NCBI GenBank assembly: GCA_944326485.1
Contig: CALVED010000011.1
Location: 1 to 61,626, forward strand
Length of the DNA stretch: 61,626 nt
Direction: 5' to 3'
Source of the DNA: Candidatus Gastranaerophilales bacterium
Lineage (GTDB): Bacteria; Cyanobacteriota; Vampirovibrionia; Gastranaerophilales; Gastranaerophilaceae
Part shown: piece by piece, positions 1-7,198 of the stretch
How the letters are laid out: the number at the start of each line of letters is the position of its first letter
Numbering within the stretch: position 1 is the first letter of the stretch
The notes under the pieces: generated by a model
What the model was told of the DNA's origin: nothing
Database searches by the model: none
What the model saw: the letters and a program-made list of their open reading frames with translations, nothing else
Program-made: the position numbers and the translations under genes

Positions 1-4
1 AAAT

Positions 5-76
5 AGCCGGTGATAGGAATCGAACCTACAACCTACGGTTTACAAAACCGTTGCTCTACCGTTGAGCTACACCGGC
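5..76 (-). tRNA. tRNA-Thr (anticodon TGT)
   Basis: Read on the minus strand the stretch folds as a full cloverleaf. The acceptor arms are GCCGGTG and CACCGGC, the T loop is GGTTCGATTCC, and the anticodon stem ACGGT/ACCGT carries loop TTTGTAA, so the anticodon is TGT (Thr). The 3' CCA is not encoded. A strong promoter lies directly upstream. Confidence 0.95.
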
Positions 77-96
77 ATATCCAATATGCTTCTTGT

Positions 97-125
97 ATAA
101 TATAAAGGATATAATTCATTGTCAA
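97..125 (-). promoter_or_regulatory. sigma70-type promoter of tRNA-Thr
   Basis: On the minus strand a perfect TTGACA (120-125) is followed after exactly 17 bp by TATTAT (97-102). The predicted start lies about 15 nt before the tRNA 5' end. Confidence 0.85.
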
Positions 126-217
126 GAAAAATTTATTTTATTTTTTAAATTTTAGATAAACAATTATATTTTTCTAAAAAATTTCTAGATAAACTGTAAT
201 TATGAATGATTTCTTTT

Positions 218-319
218 TAAAAACGAACAAAAAACGTTATTTTTGAGTGGCATTTTTTTAAGGTGACTACATTGTTAGCGAGTCATCCTCGCTAACAAAT
301 TGCGATACTAGATTAAATA
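218..319 (-). repeat. copy of the dispersed ~190-bp intergenic repeat (partial)
   Basis: Minus-oriented partial copy of the family described at 17072-17259. It keeps the end 'GATACTAGATTAAAT' (complement of the conserved left end), the 'GAGTGGC' block and the near-palindrome GTTAGCGAG-TCATC-CTCGCTAAC, which is a perfect 9-bp stem here (about 273-295). The rest of 77-430 is AT-rich with no ORF. Confidence 0.75.
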
Positions 320-430
320 TTTGTTAATTTATATAGACAATTTATAAATACTCCGCTAACATGATTCAATAGTTTACCAATTTACTTTATTTTTTAAAGT
401 TAAATAATATAGACAAATAGGAGATAAACA

Positions 431-754
431 ATGTCAAAAGTAATAGAAATAACAGATGAAAATTTTGAACAAGAAGTAATAAAAGAAAATAAATTAACTC
501 TTGTAGACTTTTGGGCGACTTGGTGCGGACCTTGCAGAAAACTTGCACCAGTTATCGATGAGATAGCCGAAGAATTTGGCTCAAAAGTTAAATTTGTTAA
601 GATAAAAGCTGATGAAAACCTTCAAACAGCTCAAAAATATTCTATTAGCGGAGTTCCTTGTATTTTAATTTTCAAGAATGGAGAACCGGTTGAAAGAATT
701 GTAAGTATTGTTCCCAAATCAATTATTGTATCTAATTTAAATAAACATTTATAG
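431..754 (+). CDS. trxA: thioredoxin
   Basis: A 107-residue cytosolic thioredoxin, the usual family length. The redox motif WCGPC is at residues 31-35 and the cis-proline segment 'SGVPC' is near 74. It reduces protein disulfides, normally with electrons from thioredoxin reductase, which is not in this window. A good ribosome site (AGGAG, about 8 nt upstream) fixes the ATG. An extra Cys directly after the cis-Pro is unusual but seen in some anaerobe thioredoxins. A DUF805-like membrane gene follows after 9 nt, suggesting cotranscription. Confidence 0.93.
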   Translation: MSKVIEITDENFEQEVIKENKLTLVDFWATWCGPCRKLAPVIDEIAEEFGSKVKFVKIKADENLQTAQKYSISGVPCILIFKNGEPVERIVSIVPKSIIVSNLNKHL

Positions 755-763
755 AAAGAAAAC

Positions 764-1207
764 ATGCCTTATATGGATAATACTAATTTTTTAAGTTTTG
801 AAGGAAAAATTGGAAGAAAGAATTATATAATAAATTTATTAATTCTTTTGTTATTACTTATAGGAATTTTTTTCATTAAATTTGAAAATTATATAGAATA
901 TTTTAGATACAAATTTTTATACACTATTCTGATTTTTATTGTAGACATATTAAAATTTGCAATAGTTATATCTATTTTATCTGTTGTATATAGAAGAATT
1001 GCTGATTTTTCAACAATAAATAAAAAAATGAAGTATTTATTTTTTATATTTTATTTGTTTCCTGTTTTATATGTATATTGGGGTCATTACTTACTTGATT
1101 TTATTCCACCTTTAATATCTCTGTTAGATATAATAACTTATATAATTATTATCCCAACAGCAATAATTATAACAATTATTTTTTCTTTTTTGAAAAGTAA
1201 AATATAA
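764..1207 (+). CDS. DUF805-like small membrane protein
   Basis: A 147-residue, strongly hydrophobic protein with about four predicted membrane segments. The N-terminus carries 'FEGKIGRKNYIIN', resembling the F-x-G-R-x-x-R-x-x-Y start of the DUF805 (YhaH) family, and 'VYRRIADF' sits where DUF805 proteins have a conserved R-R-x-x-D element. The function of the family is unknown. It follows trxA by 9 nt, and a homologue lies at 1542-2030 on the far side of an inverted pair of intergenic repeats. The family call rests on pattern only. Confidence 0.6.
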   Translation: MPYMDNTNFLSFEGKIGRKNYIINLLILLLLLIGIFFIKFENYIEYFRYKFLYTILIFIVDILKFAIVISILSVVYRRIADFSTINKKMKYLFFIFYLFPVLYVYWGHYLLDFIPPLISLLDIITYIIIIPTAIIITIIFSFLKSKI

Positions 1208-1294
1208 TTTAATCTAGTATCACACTTAAAAAAATACCACTCGAAAAAATTCACTCACACTTTCAATTTATCGTGAATTTTTTCTCGGACAATT
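1207..1294 (+). repeat. copy of the dispersed intergenic repeat (internally deleted)
   Basis: Plus-oriented copy with both family ends: 'TTTAATCTAGTATCAC' at the left and 'TTCACTCACACTTTCA' through 'TTTTTCTCGGACAA' at the right. The middle of about 90-100 bp is missing. It forms an inverted pair with the copy at 1335-1525. Confidence 0.8.
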
Positions 1295-1334
1295 TATTGA
1301 TATTTAAAAGTATATATTTTATACTATATGAGGA

Positions 1335-1525
1335 ATAATTGTCAGAAAAAGTTCTACAATAAGCTGAAAATATGAGTATTTTTTTATAAAACGAACCCAA
1401 ATTTTGTTTTTGTATGAGCTTGTATACATAGTAAAATAAAAGTGAGTGACGTTTTAAGAATTTAAATACTTTATTAGCTATTAACCTGAACATCTGTTGA
1501 ACAAAGTGCAATAATATACTAATTC
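1335..1525 (-). repeat. copy of the dispersed intergenic repeat (full length, diverged)
   Basis: Minus-oriented and close to full length. In order it shows 'AATTGTCAGAAAAAGTTC', 'AAGCTGAAAATATGAGT', 'TTTTGTTTTTGTATGAGC', 'GAGTGACGTTTT' and a degraded left end 'AATATACTAATT'. Together with 1207-1294 it separates the two DUF805-like genes. An 82-codon minus-strand reading frame across it is judged a chance frame. Confidence 0.75.
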
Positions 1526-1541
1526 TTTGAAAGGTTTTTTT

Positions 1542-2030
1542 ATGAGTGATGATAGGCTTTTTGCTTCAAATAATGCAATAGGAAGAAAATGGTATTATAT
1601 AAATTTAATAATACTTGGAGCTTTAAGTTATTTTATATATATTGTTTTTCGTGATTATGTCATTCCTAACACGGTAAGTGAAACATATACTTTGATAGCT
1701 ACTTGGGTATCATATTTTATATACATAATTTTATTTATAACATTTTTTTCTTTAGTTGAAAGAAGACTATATGATGTTACAGGAAGAAGAGACACAAAAG
1801 GTTATAAAAATATATCATCATTGCTACAATTCATAGTAATTTTTCAAATTATAATATTAATTTTAAATTATTTTCAACTAACAGACATATATTTACTTCA
1901 AGGAATGCAGCAAATTGCAAATATGCTAAACATTGCATTTATAATATTTGTTATGGTAATTGGCTTATTTAAAGGTCAAATTTCAAATATTTCATATGAG
2001 GAATATAAGAGAAGAGATAAATACAGGTAA
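1542..2030 (+). CDS. DUF805-like membrane protein
   Basis: A 162-residue membrane protein with four likely hydrophobic segments. 'NNAIGRKWYYIN' near the start and 'VERRLYDVTGRRD' in the middle match the same positions of the neighbour at 764-1207 and of DUF805 proteins. The ATG at 1542 is preferred over an upstream TTG at 1527 because GAAAGG lies 7 nt before it. The C-terminus is basic. No function is inferred; the two genes look like an old tandem duplication split by repeat insertion. Confidence 0.6.
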   Translation: MSDDRLFASNNAIGRKWYYINLIILGALSYFIYIVFRDYVIPNTVSETYTLIATWVSYFIYIILFITFFSLVERRLYDVTGRRDTKGYKNISSLLQFIVIFQIIILILNYFQLTDIYLLQGMQQIANMLNIAFIIFVMVIGLFKGQISNISYEEYKRRDKYR

Positions 2031-2044
2031 AACATAAATTAGAT

Positions 2045-2965
2045 ATGAAAAAAATAGAAAAAGTTATTATATGCGGACTTGGTGGAATGGGATGTATTTG
2101 TGCCACACAAATGTCTAAATGCAAAGAAATTGAATTTAAAGTTCTTGTTGATGAAGAAAGATATAAAAGATATAAAAAAGAACCTACTTTTTTTAATAAT
2201 GAACCTTATTTTTTTGATTATGCACTACCATCTGATACAAACTTCCAAGCAGATTTAATAATAATTGCAACAAAGCATGACGGATTAAAAGCTGCAATAA
2301 ACAATATAAAAAATTTTGTAAAAGAAAATACAATAATCATCTCATTATTAAATGGAATATCAAGTGAAAAAGAAATAGCCGCTGTATACGGTGAAGACAA
2401 AGTTATAACATCATTTTACATAGGGCATTCAAGTATTAGAGAAGGCAGACATATAAAACAAGATGGAATATATAAATTTGTTGTAGGTATTAAAAGTAAA
2501 GAAGAAAATGAAAAATTAAAAAAACTAATAGATTTTTTTGAAATAACAAAAATAAATTATGAAGTTTCAACAAAAATAGAAAGTGAATACTGGAAAAAAT
2601 TTATAATTAATGTAGGAATAAATCAATTAAGTGCCTCAACTGGCTTAACATTAAAAGAAATAAAAAAAGACAAAAAACATACAGATTTATTAAAAGAAAT
2701 AATGAAAGAAGCAGAAAATATAGCAGCAGCTTGCAATATAAAAGGACACAAACAAATATATAAGGATGCTGAAAAATTTTTATTAGAAGATATTGATGAT
2801 GCTTTTCCTTCTATGCTACAAGACATCGTTGCAAAAAGAAAAACAGAGGTTGATATATTTGCAGGGACAATTATAGAACTAGGAAAAAAATACAATATAG
2901 AAACCCCAATAAATAAAGAATTATATAAAATAATAAAAGATAAAGAAAAACAGACAAGAAATTAA
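2045..2965 (+). CDS. panE: 2-dehydropantoate 2-reductase family protein (PanE/ApbA)
   Basis: A 306-residue NADPH-dependent reductase. The Rossmann motif GLGGMG is at residues 11-16, 'IIATKHDG' follows near 75, and the C-terminal ApbA domain has 'EYWKKFIINVGIN', which contains the catalytic Lys and substrate Asn pattern of ketopantoate reductases. Canonical PanE converts ketopantoate to pantoate for coenzyme A. No other pantothenate gene is nearby, so a related 2-oxoacid reductase role is possible. It starts 14 nt after the DUF805-like gene with only a weak ribosome site. It ends just before the promoter of the citrate operon. Confidence 0.75.
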   Translation: MKKIEKVIICGLGGMGCICATQMSKCKEIEFKVLVDEERYKRYKKEPTFFNNEPYFFDYALPSDTNFQADLIIIATKHDGLKAAINNIKNFVKENTIIISLLNGISSEKEIAAVYGEDKVITSFYIGHSSIREGRHIKQDGIYKFVVGIKSKEENEKLKKLIDFFEITKINYEVSTKIESEYWKKFIINVGINQLSASTGLTLKEIKKDKKHTDLLKEIMKEAENIAAACNIKGHKQIYKDAEKFLLEDIDDAFPSMLQDIVAKRKTEVDIFAGTIIELGKKYNIETPINKELYKIIKDKEKQTRN

Positions 2966-2989
2966 TTTTATATAAAGATAAAACAATTA

Positions 2990-2998
2990 TGGTATAAT
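2990..2998 (+). promoter_or_regulatory. extended -10 promoter of the citrate/2-oxoglutarate operon
   Basis: TG-G-TATAAT, a perfect extended -10 element, lies 30 nt before the start codon at 3029, with a purine-rich ribosome site (AGAGAAGGG) between. No good -35 is seen, as is common for extended -10 promoters. Confidence 0.7.
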
Positions 2999-3028
2999 AG
3001 TACTTAAAATTTTAGAGAAGGGAAAGAT

Positions 3029-4342
3029 ATGCCGAACAAAAAGTACATATATTTCGTTGATGTAACAAATAGAGACGGAGTGCAAACATCAAGATTAGGT
3101 CTTGCAAAACTACAAAAAACAATAATAAACTTAATGTTAGATGATTTAGGCGTAACTCAATCAGAATTTGGTTTTCCCACAACAAGACATGAAATAAACT
3201 ATTTAAATGGAAATCTTGAGCTTGTAGATAGAGGTGTTATAACAAAAACAAAGCTATCAGGATGGATGAGAGGTATAGAAGAAGATGTATTATTATCATT
3301 CCAAAATGTACCAAGATTAAAATATATAAATTTATCAGTTTCAACATCAGACCAAATGATAAAAGGAAAATTTGGCGGCAAAAAAACAAGAGATGACATA
3401 ATAAAATCAACAAATAAAGCTATTGATACAGCAATTGCTTGTGGAGCTCAATCTATAGGTGTTAATGCAGAAGATGCATCAAGAACAGATTTAGACTATT
3501 TAATAACATTTGCACTTGAAGCAAAAAAACACGGTGCAAAAAAATTCAGATATTGCGATACACTAGGATACGACGATCCTATTAGTGCTTATGAGAGAAT
3601 AAGTAAAATCGCAGAAGAAACAAAAATGGATATAGAATTACACTTCCATAATGATTTAGGTATGGCGGCAGGGAACTCTGTAATGGGAGCTAAAGCAGCA
3701 ATAGATGCAGGAGTAAATGCATACATAAATACAGCAATAAACGGAATGGGAGAAAGAGCAGGTAACGCAGATTTAATTTCTTGTTTATTGGGTGTATTAA
3801 AATCAAGTGGAATGCATGGCAAATATGAAATAGATCCAAATATAGATTTATCAAAAACTTGGAAACTTGCAAAATATACATCATATGCATTCAATGTTCC
3901 AATTCCAATAAACCAACCTGCAACAGGTGATAATGCATTTGCTCACGAATCAGGCATACACGCCGATGGGGCATTAAAAGATCGATTAAATTATGAATTA
4001 TATGACTATGCAGAGCTAGGAAGAGGCGAGCCTGAAATTGTTGAAACAGGTAGAATGATAACAACAGGTGAATATGGCGGTATAAAAGGTTTTAGAAATG
4101 TATATGAAAAAATGGAAATAGAATTCCAAGATGAAGATGAAGCAAGAAATATATTAGAACTTGCAAGATATGCAAATGTTCACACACAAAAACCATTAAC
4201 ACAAAGTGAATTAAAATTTATATATTATTATCCTGATATAGCAGCAAAAATAATGACAGTAACACCATACTATATGCCAACAGGCAACTTAAAGAAAAGA
4301 GTTGATAATAATTTTATTACCAAACCACATTTATTTGTATAG
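3029..4342 (+). CDS. Re-citrate synthase-like / isopropylmalate-homocitrate synthase family enzyme
   Basis: A 437-residue DRE-TIM acyltransferase. 'DVTNRDGVQT' at residues 11-20 holds the catalytic and metal residues. 'ELHFHNDLG' near 205 holds the HxH metal ligands, and 'NTAINGMGERAGN' follows. The protein lacks the C-terminal LeuA regulatory domain. Anaerobic Re-citrate synthases (first shown in Clostridium kluyveri) belong to this family and share the N-R-D-G-V-Q-T and 'SEFGFPTTRHE' style start. Aconitase and isocitrate dehydrogenase genes follow at once, so acetyl-CoA plus oxaloacetate to citrate is the likely reaction. Homocitrate or isopropylmalate synthase are the alternatives. It heads a tight four-gene operon with gaps of about 10 nt or less. 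Confidence 0.75.
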   Translation: MPNKKYIYFVDVTNRDGVQTSRLGLAKLQKTIINLMLDDLGVTQSEFGFPTTRHEINYLNGNLELVDRGVITKTKLSGWMRGIEEDVLLSFQNVPRLKYINLSVSTSDQMIKGKFGGKKTRDDIIKSTNKAIDTAIACGAQSIGVNAEDASRTDLDYLITFALEAKKHGAKKFRYCDTLGYDDPISAYERISKIAEETKMDIELHFHNDLGMAAGNSVMGAKAAIDAGVNAYINTAINGMGERAGNADLISCLLGVLKSSGMHGKYEIDPNIDLSKTWKLAKYTSYAFNVPIPINQPATGDNAFAHESGIHADGALKDRLNYELYDYAELGRGEPEIVETGRMITTGEYGGIKGFRNVYEKMEIEFQDEDEARNILELARYANVHTQKPLTQSELKFIYYYPDIAAKIMTVTPYYMPTGNLKKRVDNNFITKPHLFV

Positions 4343-4351
4343 GAGAAGATA

Positions 4352-5605
4352 ATGGGACAAACAATAGCAGAAAAAATATTATCAGAACATGCTGGAAAAA
4401 ATGTAAAGCCTGGGGAGCTTGTTATATCAAATATAGATGTAGTAATGGTTCAGGATGGAACAGGTCCATTAGCAGTAAGTGAATTTAAAAAACTTGGAAA
4501 AACAAAACTAAATAATCCACAAAGAACTATTTTGTTTATAGACCACGCTGCACCAAGCCCTAGAAAAGAACTTTCAAATTCTCATACTGTTTTAAGAGAA
4601 TTTGCAAAAGAATACGGTGCTATATTATCAGAAGTAGGTGATGGTGTATGTCATCAAAGGCTTATAGAAAGCTATGTTAATCCCGGAGAAACATTATTAG
4701 GTGCAGATTCTCATACTTGTACATCAGGTGCATTAGGTGCATTTGCAACAGGTGCAGGTTCTACAGACATTGCAGTAGTAATGGGTCTAGGAAGAACTTG
4801 GTTAAAAGTCCCATCAACATATAAAATTGTAGTAGAGGGAAGCTTTCCTAAAGGAGTATATGCGAAAGATTTAATTTTACATTTAATAGGACTAATTGGC
4901 GCAGATGGGGCCACATATAAAGCATTGGAATTCACAGGTTCAGGTGTAAAGAATATGACAATGGCTGATAGATTTACAATATCAAATATGGCAGTTGAAG
5001 CAGGTGCAAAAGTCGGATTATTTGAGACAGATGAAAAAACTTATGAATACTTAAAAGAACAAGGCAGAGCAGATAAATATAAAGAAATAAAAGCTGATGA
5101 AGATGCCGTATATGAGAAAGTAATAAATATTAATTTGAATGATTTAAAACCGACAATATCTTGCCCTCATACAGTTGATAATACAAAAACCATAGATGAA
5201 ATGGAAAAAGTAAAAGTTGACCAAGTATATATAGGAACATGTACAAACGGAAGAATAGAAGATCTTCGAATTGCAGCCAAAATATTAAAAGGTCAAAAGG
5301 TAAATCAAGATGTAAGATTGTTAGTAGCACCGGCATCGAGAAAAGTCTTTATGCAAGCATTAGAAGAAGGATTGATTTCTACATTTGTAGAAGCAGGAGC
5401 TGCAATAGTAACATCAGGATGTGGAGCTTGTGTTGGTGTTCACGCTGGAATTTTAGGTGATGGTGAAGTTTGTTTAGCAACTCAAAATAGAAACTTTAGA
5501 GGAAGAATGGGAAATACTGAAGGATTTATATATCTATCATCTCCGGCAACAGCAGCATACAGCGCAATTAAAGGGTATATAGCCGATGTAAGGGAGGTTT
5601 TATAA
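4352..5605 (+). CDS. aconitase-type hydratase, large subunit (LeuC/HacA family)
   Basis: A 417-residue iron-sulfur hydro-lyase large subunit. The three [4Fe-4S] ligands are Cys297 (in 'GTCTNGR'), Cys357 and Cys360 (in 'SGCGACVG'), and 'GADSHTCTSGA' lies near 118-128. The family includes isopropylmalate isomerase, homoaconitase and two-subunit aconitases. Its place between a citrate-synthase-like gene and an isocitrate-dehydrogenase gene points to citrate/isocitrate isomerisation. The stop overlaps the small-subunit ATG region (5605), which suggests translational coupling. A leucine role is not excluded by sequence alone. Confidence 0.82.
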   Translation: MGQTIAEKILSEHAGKNVKPGELVISNIDVVMVQDGTGPLAVSEFKKLGKTKLNNPQRTILFIDHAAPSPRKELSNSHTVLREFAKEYGAILSEVGDGVCHQRLIESYVNPGETLLGADSHTCTSGALGAFATGAGSTDIAVVMGLGRTWLKVPSTYKIVVEGSFPKGVYAKDLILHLIGLIGADGATYKALEFTGSGVKNMTMADRFTISNMAVEAGAKVGLFETDEKTYEYLKEQGRADKYKEIKADEDAVYEKVININLNDLKPTISCPHTVDNTKTIDEMEKVKVDQVYIGTCTNGRIEDLRIAAKILKGQKVNQDVRLLVAPASRKVFMQALEEGLISTFVEAGAAIVTSGCGACVGVHAGILGDGEVCLATQNRNFRGRMGNTEGFIYLSSPATAAYSAIKGYIADVREVL

Positions 5606-6105
5606 TGGAATTAAAAGGTAAAGCATTTAAATTTGGTGATAACATATCAACCGACCATATTGCTCCCGGCAGATTATTCCATTTACGTTCAAATCTTCCG
5701 GAATTAGCAAAACATGTTTTAGAAGATGCAGATCCTGAGTTTGCATCAAAAATGCATAAAGGTGATTTTGTAGTAGCAGGTAATAATTTCGGACTCGGTT
5801 CATCCAGAGAACATGCTCCGCAAATAATAAAAATAGCAGGAGTAGGTGCTGTTTTAGCAAAAAGTTTTGCAAGAATTTTTTATCGTAATGCAATTAATAT
5901 TGGTTTATTATTAATTGAATGCGATACAGATAAGATTGATGCAGGTGATGAGTTAGAAGTAGACGTAAAAAAGGGAGTTGTATTAAATAAAACAAAAAAT
6001 ATAACTCTTCCATTTTCACCATTACCTGATGTTATGATTAAACTACTTAATGAAGGTGGATTAATTGAACATCTAAAAATACATGGTGATTTTGATTTAG
6101 TCTAG
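5605..6105 (+). CDS. aconitase-type hydratase, small subunit (LeuD/HacB family)
   Basis: A 166-residue swivel-domain subunit. The start 'FGDNISTDHIAPG' and 'GLGSSREHAP' (near 66-75) are typical. In the substrate loop the sequence 'FHLRSN' (residues 25-30) has an Arg at the place where homoaconitase-type subunits have Y-L-R-T and isopropylmalate isomerases have Y-L-V. That Arg binds the extra carboxylate of tricarboxylic substrates, so the loop supports citrate or homocitrate rather than isopropylmalate. It is coupled to the large subunit by overlap. Confidence 0.82.
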   Translation: MELKGKAFKFGDNISTDHIAPGRLFHLRSNLPELAKHVLEDADPEFASKMHKGDFVVAGNNFGLGSSREHAPQIIKIAGVGAVLAKSFARIFYRNAINIGLLLIECDTDKIDAGDELEVDVKKGVVLNKTKNITLPFSPLPDVMIKLLNEGGLIEHLKIHGDFDLV

Positions 6106-6115
6106 GAGAGAACAA

Positions 6116-7111
6116 ATGCAAACAGTAACATTAATTCCTGGTGATGGAATTGGACCTGAAATAACAGAAGAAGTTATCAGAATACTAAAAGAAGCTGGAG
6201 CACAGGTTGAATGGGATGTACAGACTGCCGGTGCAGATGTGGCAGAAAAAGAAGGCTCACCTCTTCCAGATAGAGTAATTGAATCCATTAAAAAAAACAA
6301 GGTTGCATTAAAAGCGCCAGTTACTACTCCTATCGGTAAAGGATTTAGAAGTGTAAATGTAGCATTAAGAAAATCTCTTGATTTATATGCAAACCTACGT
6401 CCTTGTAAAAATATAGAAGGAATAAAGACTCGTTTTGAAAAGGTAGATTTAGTAATAGTAAGAGAAAATACTGAAGATTTATATGCCGGTATTGAAAGGC
6501 AAATAGATGAAGATACAGCAGAATCAATAAAAATAATTACAAGAAAGGCCTCTACAAGGATTGTAAAATTTGCATTTGAATATGCAATAAAAAATAATAG
6601 AAAACTTGTAACTGCTGTTTCTAAAGCAAATATATGCAAATTATCTGACGGATTATTCCTTGAATGTGCAAGGGAAGTTGCAAAAAAATATCCGCAAATA
6701 GAATATAAAGAAATTTTGGTAGATAATCTTTGCATGCAATTAGTTCAGAAACCCGAACAATTTGATGTTCTTGTTCTTCCAAATTTATATGGTGATATTG
6801 TTTCAGACTTATGTGCAGGTTTAATTGGCGGTTTAGGTATTGCTCAAGGAGCAAATATTGGAGAAAATGCAGCTGTATTTGAACCAGTTCATGGAAGTGC
6901 ACCCGACATAAAAGGACAAAATAAAGCAAATCCTACAGCATTAATTCTTTCAGCCATTGAAATGCTTAAATACATTAATCAAAACGATATTGCAATAAAA
7001 ATTGAAAATGCTCTTTTCAAAACCATTAAAGAAGGTTCAATTTTAACACCTGATTTAGGTGGCATTTCAAGTACAAAAGAATATACAAATGCAATAATAA
7101 GAAATCTTTAA
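6116..7111 (+). CDS. NAD-type isocitrate dehydrogenase (IDH/IMDH family)
   Basis: A 331-residue beta-decarboxylating dehydrogenase. '[10 protein letters not shown]' is at residues 7-16. '[20 protein letters not shown]' near 78-97 carries the Ser and Arg residues that contact isocitrate. '[13 protein letters not shown]' and '[12 protein letters not shown]' follow, and the latter ends as in NAD-using enzymes. The Ser before V-N-V and the following L-R-K favour isocitrate over isopropylmalate. It ends the operon and would yield 2-oxoglutarate for glutamate synthesis. No obvious terminator follows before the next gene. Confidence 0.85.
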   Translation: MQTVTLIPGDGIGPEITEEVIRILKEAGAQVEWDVQTAGADVAEKEGSPLPDRVIESIKKNKVALKAPVTTPIGKGFRSVNVALRKSLDLYANLRPCKNIEGIKTRFEKVDLVIVRENTEDLYAGIERQIDEDTAESIKIITRKASTRIVKFAFEYAIKNNRKLVTAVSKANICKLSDGLFLECAREVAKKYPQIEYKEILVDNLCMQLVQKPEQFDVLVLPNLYGDIVSDLCAGLIGGLGIAQGANIGENAAVFEPVHGSAPDIKGQNKANPTALILSAIEMLKYINQNDIAIKIENALFKTIKEGSILTPDLGGISSTKEYTNAIIRNL

Positions 7112-7198
7112 AATAACATTAAGTTTTGTAACAAAAAACAAATATAAGTCAAATCAGGTTCGTATATATTTTTTATATATATAACGAGGATTATTTAC

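Noticed and set aside
1263-1511. 82-codon minus-strand reading frame
   Set aside because: It lies across two intergenic repeat copies, has no ribosome site, and the equivalent frame in the full-length copy at 17072-17259 is broken by a stop.
3029-6105. Ordinary leucine operon leuA-leuC-leuD
   Set aside because: The first protein lacks the LeuA regulatory domain, the small subunit loop has Arg, and the dehydrogenase is of isocitrate type; kept only as an alternative.
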